Positions 58,740 to 64,000 of a stretch of DNA of 64,000 nt are shown piece by piece; the stretch's first letter is position 1, and each line of letters opens with the position of its first letter. A program made the translations under genes and the position numbers. This DNA is from Sambucus nigra (taxonomy: Eukaryota; Streptophyta; Magnoliopsida; Dipsacales; Adoxaceae), in the NCBI GenBank assembly GCA_949130495.1, contig OX422222.1, positions 278,866,109-278,930,108 on the forward strand, given 5' to 3'. Below the pieces are notes generated by a model, which did no database searches, was not told the origin of the DNA, and saw only the letters and a list, made by a program, of their open reading frames with translations.

Positions 58740-59700
58740 TTCAGTTTGACGCCTGGATGGCCAGTTTGGTCATCACCGAATGTGAGCTTTATCAGAGGAG
58801 TAATCAATTCTTTGGTGTTGGACATGAAGAAATAGATTAGGAAGAGATAGAGGAACTTCTCAGCTTGGATGTATCTAACCAATTTAAAGAGGCTTACATC
58901 GGCATTCACAGGTTGTTTCATCAAGATGCAGTGACTAATGCTTCCTATTATGAGATGATTTTTAAGTTCTAGTGAGAACATGAGGATGTTGTTGATAGCT
59001 AATCTATTGACTATAAGAAGAATTTTCCTATTCAATGGAATGACAGTGAATTTGATCGGAAACTGCCAGATTCATATTTGTAATACTTTAAAAAAGAGTT
59101 TGTGTTGTAATCAAATCTGAAGAGTGCAGTAGAGGTAACAAGTTTTCTTGAACGGGAGAATAATTTGTTGCGTGATGAGTTGGAAGGCATTAGTAAATAA
59201 ACAATGATCGACCAGGGTGAAGGAGTTTCCAATCTTGAATAAAAGAATGCATGCTTAATAGAAGAGGTGGAGCACTTGAAGAAATCCAAAAAGGAGGTTA
59301 GTCCTCTCGAAGGGTGGTTAGGTCTCACCAATCAGTAGAAGAAGAGAGAAGAAAGAAAACCTTGGGAGACTAGGCAAATCATATAAAGAATCAGTTAGCT
59401 ACTATCAAGAGGTTAGGTAAGAAGGTTGATCATCTTACCTATCACTTTCATAAACATCCTCGTATAATATGGATGGATAGCTATGATAAAGCTCAAGCAC
59501 ACATGAACGAAGACCTTGATCAGGCCCGTAAAAAAGGTTGTAAATGGGGGTGGATCAACACCCTCATTGTGATTAATCTTTTGAAATACAATAAGCTATG
59601 GTATTGGCATGACCCCGATTGTCTGGACCATCCTAATCCTCCTTTCAAGTTGATTCCTCTTAGATTCCTTCGGATGCTATCTCGATGAGCTTGATCAGAA
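58740..59700 (+). pseudogene. Unrecognised coding relic, coiled coil
   Basis: The + strand reads a damaged protein starting near FDAWMASLVITECELYQ, then a Glu/Leu-rich coiled coil (59110-59300). An open stretch at 59473-59688 (MDSYDKAQAHMNEDL ... WYWHDPDCLDHPNPPF) follows. At least five stops occur. I do not recognise the family. By position it may belong to the same extra-ORF region as 56590-58500. Confidence 0.4.
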
Positions 59701-60815
59701 AATACCTGGGGGACTACATTTTGCATGGTGATAATACTCTCTATCGACCACCACATTCGGTGAACAGGGAAAGTTCCAGCAGTTAATCATGTCTTAGGGC
59801 CTTGAGCACAACTGTTACTTCTTATGCACTAGATTTTTCATCTGCTAGAATGGATAAGGCCACTGACTAAGCTTAGATAATTGATATCTTGTTGTTACTT
59901 TATTTTACTTCTATATAATACATTTTTGTGATTTATAATAATCCTCTAACCTTTTGGTCTTCTAGATGAATACATTGATTGTTGATTATGTAATCATAGC
60001 CTACCCGTAGTTTAGTCTTATGATTGTATAGTCGGATGTAGTCTGACTAATCTACCTTACTGGTTATCGATTTGAAGGAACCTGGGTAATCCTTCCCTAG
60101 GTTTTACTAACGTATAATTCTTTGTGGTCGCTTAAATGGATCTTGTCATTTTGAATAACTGCCAGCGTTAGTTACCGGTGGTGAGTAAATGTGCTAGTAA
60201 TATTACTTAATTTTGTATGGTAAAACTTCTTGTTCTTAACCTTATGGGATCATACATGAAGTTTTATACTTTTGAATTCTTGTTCTTAACCTTGTGATTC
60301 TTCTTTGAATCTCTATACATGTAATTCCCTCGACGCCATAGGCTATTCTCATATTTTTTTTGTACATAATGCTTGACACAGTCTCTTATTTTTTCACCTT
60401 CTTGTAGACCTTTGAAATAATTTTTGGGTTGTGCAAACCAAAGAGAAGGGAACGGAAGCACTATTCGGGGACTGAGCAACATACAGATAGAGTTTATTAA
60501 AGCTATATAGATTAATTAAATAAGAGCTAACACGGACAAGGAAATCAAAAATCGAGTTTTTGGTTTGATTGCCCGAGAGTTGAGACAGTTTCATTTGACA
60601 AAAAGAATTTAATTAGGCCATACATGAAGTCAAGCTTCTCGTTAGTGGCTTGCCCAAAAATGAAGTCATACGTGAGATTTTGAAATTTGGTTTTTCATTA
60701 TTATTTGAGATTGCTTTGAATTTAGCACATCTCCTACTTTGAACAAAACATAAACGGCGAAATAATATTTACTATAAAATTTACAATCTTTGAGAATCGA
60801 AAACGCATTACAGGA
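59701..60815. other. Noncoding stretch between relic ORFs and the gypsy pol
   Basis: Only short frames. The word TTCTTGTTCTTAACCTT occurs twice, near 60228 and 60278. No LTR ends or primer site were identified. It probably represents the 3' untranslated part of the - strand element. Confidence 0.4.
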
Positions 60816-60819
60816 AATA

Positions 60820-61700
60820 AAAAAGGAGAACGTTCCTGCTCAAAAGACTGAAGAAATGCGGCAAGGACAATGCTAATTGGGCTCTAAATTGTTCCCTTTC
60901 TGGAGTACATTTTTCATCATGTAGTCCCCTTCCTTGAAATTGTTCAGCTTAACACTTTTGCTATATAACTAAGCAGTTTTTTGCTGATAGGCTTCCACGC
61001 AGAGTGTTGCATGCCTTTTAACCTCCTCAACCAAGTCCAAATCTAACCTCCTCATGAGATGACTCTTTAGAGTATCAAAATTGAGCACCCTGTGAATGGG
61101 AAAACCAATTTTTATGGGCATTATGGCTTTTGTCCCAAAAGCTAACATATAGGGAGTTTCACCGGTGGTTGTCCTCCGCGTGGTCCTATAAGCCCAGAGT
61201 ACACTTTGTAATTCATTGCTCTAATTTTCTTTGGAGTCATTCAGTCTTTTATTTATTGCATCGAGCAGAGTTTTGTTAATCACTTATGTCTTCCCGTTGC
61301 ATTGTGTATGTCCAGGAGCAGCATGTAGCTTTTAGATTTTGCCTTGAACATAATAAACTTTAAATTTTGAGTTATCGAACTGCGTATCGTGATCGATGAT
61401 GAAGGTATATGGAATTCCATAATAGAAAATGATGTTCTTCCATATAAAATGGAAGACCTTTTCATAAGTCGTATCTACTAGAGGTTCTGCCTCTACCCAC
61501 ATGGTTAAGTAATCCATTGCAATGACTAATTACTTAAATCAATGCCCTATATGGTAAGGGGCCAAGGTTGTTTTGTATATTGTGGCATATTTATTGAATT
61601 TGTCATAACATCTTGGATAGTTAATGCAGTGTTCCTTCATAGTTGGATAGTAATAACCCTGCGTGGCTACTCACTTGACTAACAATCTTTCTGCTGAATA
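60820..61700 (-). pseudogene. Tat-like integrase
   Basis: Starting near 61700 the - strand reads GYYYPTMKEHC followed by CYDKFNKYAT (remnant HHCC zinc finger). MDYLTMWVEAEPL (first catalytic Asp region), FYYGIPYTFIIDHDTQFDNSKF (second Asp) and a NGKT block where the Glu is expected follow. Then LWAYRTTRRTTTGETPYMLAFG and a C-terminal KEGDYMMKNVLQK reach 60820. At least three stops are present. Confidence 0.88.
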
Positions 61701-62179
61701 TACCCCACATGAACCTTCATGTATTTCCTTTATCAGACTAGCCAGCTCATCTGGATGGACACATCTAAGCAAAGAGATAATAAATCCCCTTCTGTCTAGG
61801 ATCCCTCATTTCATAGCATACGTAATTATTTTTTATCGTAACCTTTTGGCCTCCTTATAATCAGTTGGTACGATGCCCTTTTCTATGTATTTCCTTATTC
61901 GACCCATCCAAGATGGGCCTAGATACAATTTGATCATGTTGAGGTTTTCTTCATCAATACTATGCATGAGGATCTTTATTAGGATGGTCCTCTTTAACTC
62001 TATTCTGGTCGCAGAAGGGAGTCAAGTAAGTGCATTAGCTCGAGCGTTATCGTCTTTAGGTTCCCTAATCACCCTGATTGTCAGAATTCTGGATATCGTG
62101 TCATGTTCTTTCGCTAGGTATTTTGTCATGAACTCTCCTATGATTTTATAGACACCCAACACTTGATTCACACTCAATT

Positions 62180-63170
62180 AGGAATCTCCATGTGCTTGTA
62201 TCTATTTGGTACCTAGAGAGAGCCAGGTCAAAGCCTGTTATAAGTGATTTATACTCTGCCTCATTATTAGAGGCCTTGAACTGGAACCTGAGGACATACT
62301 TAACATTTATGTCATCTAGGGGTGTTGATTATTAGGCCATACGATCCATATACATTCATCTTGCAAATTGAAGGTTCTTCCTTGAAATCTCATTTTATCA
62401 GGGTCTTATAATTAAACACATTTTTTATTTATTCCAGGTAGCTTATAATTTCTTATCGCTTAGTTGATGATTCTGGTATATCTTCCACCTGATTAGCTGC
62501 ATTGGTTACTGAGATATCTTCCATAAAAGTCTGCTCAATAGGTTAAGCTCTTGAGATCGCTTTCGGAGAAGTCTGCTCAGTGGGTTTTTCCTCATAAGTG
62601 AATTTTACAATGAAGTTAGCTATAGTTTGGCCTTTTATGGTTGTTCTAAGATCATATTGTATATCATAACCCATAGTTCTACTACCTAAGTCATTAGTAT
62701 ACATGATTTCTTAGGTTTATGGATGGCTTGACATAGAGGCGGGTCTATATAAACTACATACATATTCCAAATTAGAGGTTTTTCCTTGAAATCTCCTTTT
62801 ATCAGGGTCCCATAGTTAAGCACATGTTTACTTTATTATAGGCAGCGAGCACTTTCGTCTCGCTTAGCTAATGATTCTGGTATATCTTCCACCTGATCAG
62901 CTACATCAGTTATTGAGATATCTTTTGAAAAAGTCTGCTCGGTAGGTTATACTCTTTAGCTCTCGTCCGAAGATGTCTGCTCAATGGCTTTTTCCTCATA
63001 AGTGAATTATTTTATGAAGTCAGCTATATCATGGTCTTTTATCACTATTATAAGATCACATTGTATATAATAACCTATAGTTATACTACCCAAGTCATGA
63101 GGCTACTTGATTTTTCAAGTTTATGGATGGCTTGACGTAGAGGCATGTTTGTATAAACGACAATGGTGTG
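62180..63170 (-). pseudogene. Tat-like RNase H with internal tandem duplication
   Basis: The - strand has TTIKGQTIANFIVKF (the IKGQALADFI block linking RT to RNase H) and further down KMNVYGSYG, corresponding to the VDGS catalytic start with Asp to Tyr. FKASNNEAEYKSLITGFDLAL follows, whose NNEAEY holds a catalytic Glu. A segment of about 408 bp is present twice (62348-62755 and 62756-63165), so the linker and RNase H start appear duplicated. Stops are frequent. Confidence 0.8.
62348..63165. repeat. Tandem duplication, two units of about 408 bp
   Basis: Words such as GATTCTGGTATATCTTCCAC, TTTTTCCTCATAAGTGAATT and TTTATGGATGGCTTGAC recur once each at a constant spacing of about 405-410 bp. Units differ by scattered substitutions and small indels, so the duplication is not recent. 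Confidence 0.88.
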
Positions 63171-63479
63171 TGATTGGAAGTACAGATTTATTATTTAGGA
63201 AGCCTTAATTAGGGCCAGATATAACTTTACCAGTCATGGATTATGAATTTTGACTCCTCATTAATATCTTCTTGTGTATTAAATTGTTTTTATACACCAT
63301 TTTCTAATCGGACCAACACCGATCTAACTGCTGACTTAGATACAGCCATGTAGAAGTAAAGTTTCTCTCCTATGAGCGGTCATGAGAGTACGGGTAGAGA
63401 TCCCAAGTATTTCATCAATTATAAGAAATCATTTTCACATTCCTCGTTCCATTCAAAGTCTTTTTCGATACCTTAAATA

Positions 63480-64000
63480 AAAAAAGGCACCTGTCAGTAG
63501 CTCGCAAGATAAATCTATTGAGAGTCGTTACCCTTTCTGACAGCTTCTGCACATCTTTATTATTTACGGGGGATTACATGTTGATCAATGCCTATATTTT
63601 GTCTGGGTTCGCCTCAATACCTCTCTAATTCACTATGAAGATAAGGAACATTCCTTCTTGCATGTCGAACACACATTTAGTGGGGTTTAGCTTTATCTTG
63701 TGTTTCTCCAACTGGTCGAACGTTTGCCCTATGTCTTTAATATGATCGATGACTTTCTTGCTTTTAGTGATCATGTCATCCATGTATACTTCCATGTTCT
63801 TACTGATTTGTTCCTCGAAGACTTTGTTCACCAACCTTTAGTAAGTTGATTTAGCATTTTTTATCCCCAAAATCATAACATTGAAGTGGTAAGTACCTAG
63901 GCTAGTGATGAATGAGTTTTTTGGCATGCCTTCTAGCTTCATCTTAATTTGGTTATAACTCGAATATGCATCAATGAAGATGAGTAGTTTATGACTGGTA
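63480..64000 (-). pseudogene. Tat-like reverse transcriptase
   Basis: From the window edge the - strand gives FIDAYSSYNQIKMKLEGM (palm Asp), KNSFITSLGTYHFNVM, a KNAKSTYxRLVNKVF block, MEVYMDDMITKS (catalytic YxDD box intact) and IKLNPTKCVFDM followed by RGIEANPDKI. The N-terminal fingers are outside the window. A stop splits the reading just before the RLVNKVF block and another follows FIVN. Confidence 0.9.

Larger units (their letters stand above)
60820..64000 (-). mobile_element. Ty3/gypsy pol, Tat/Ogre-like, continues beyond the window
   Basis: On the - strand RT, RNase H, integrase zinc finger, core and C-terminal domain appear in gypsy order from the window edge down to 60820. Motif styles (MDAYSxYNQIKM, VEVYMDDM-like, VEAEPL, RPT(T)TGETP) are those of the Tat lineage, which includes Ogre and Retand. 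No LTR is in the window. Every domain has stops. The + strand relics at 56590-59700 lie beyond its 3' end on the opposite strand. Confidence 0.82.

Noticed and set aside
1..64000. A CRISPR array, phage-defence system or bacterial operon
   Set aside because: The window is plant nuclear DNA with introns and retroelements. Repeats found are microsatellites, LTRs or transposon subterminal repeats; none has the regular repeat-spacer pattern.
1..64000. tRNA or rRNA genes
   Set aside because: The only tRNA-like matches are the short primer binding sites of the LTR elements. No cloverleaf-length sequence or rRNA-like block was seen.

Overview
This window is nuclear DNA from a flowering plant. It is AT-rich and built almost entirely of decayed, nested transposable elements. 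The mix is L1-type LINEs with DUF4283-like ORF1 proteins, Ty1/copia elements of Sirevirus-like type, Ty3/gypsy elements with a chromovirus-like LTR and primer site, a Tat/Ogre-like Ty3 pol, and CACTA (En/Spm) DNA transposons with TNP2-type transposases. I found no convincing host protein-coding gene, rRNA, tRNA or CRISPR array. A large-genome eudicot is plausible, but the species cannot be named from this sequence.

Layout. (1) Positions 1-1095 hold the 3' end of a LINE on the + strand. (2) A second LINE, on the - strand, spans about 1100-13000. It is broken twice: by a 2,140-bp solo LTR (3442-5581, perfect 5-bp target duplication) and by a decayed Copia element (6033-12397). (3) A truncated CACTA element (CACTA-1) covers about 13010-17074. 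(4) Copia-2 spans 18031-32636 with a perfect 5-bp target duplication (ATCAT). A complete 5.9-kb LINE (26726-32605) sits inside its right LTR, flanked by a 13-bp duplication. (5) 17075-18030 and 32642-36240 were contiguous before Copia-2 arrived and carry no recognisable gene. (6) 36245-56390 is a four-deep nest. Copia-3 is split by a Gypsy element (37984-55108). The Gypsy gag is split by a complete CACTA element (CACTA-2, 41084-52907, 3-bp duplication AGG). The CACTA transposase is split by a gag-only Sirevirus-like element (44139-50075, 5-bp duplication AAGAA). (7) 56590-59700 carries + strand coding relics with introns, including a domain resembling the plant 'putative gypsy type transposon' family. 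(8) 60820-64000 carries a - strand Ty3/gypsy pol of Tat/Ogre type, with a tandem duplication inside its RNase H.

How the parts relate. Nothing here forms a working pathway. Insertion order can be read from the nesting and from four matching target-site duplications. Almost every coding region carries several stops or frameshifts. The best-preserved pieces are the 261-codon gag-like frame at 45764-46549 and parts of the CACTA-2 genes, which still show plausible introns. All domain names come from recognising motifs by eye. No database search was run.
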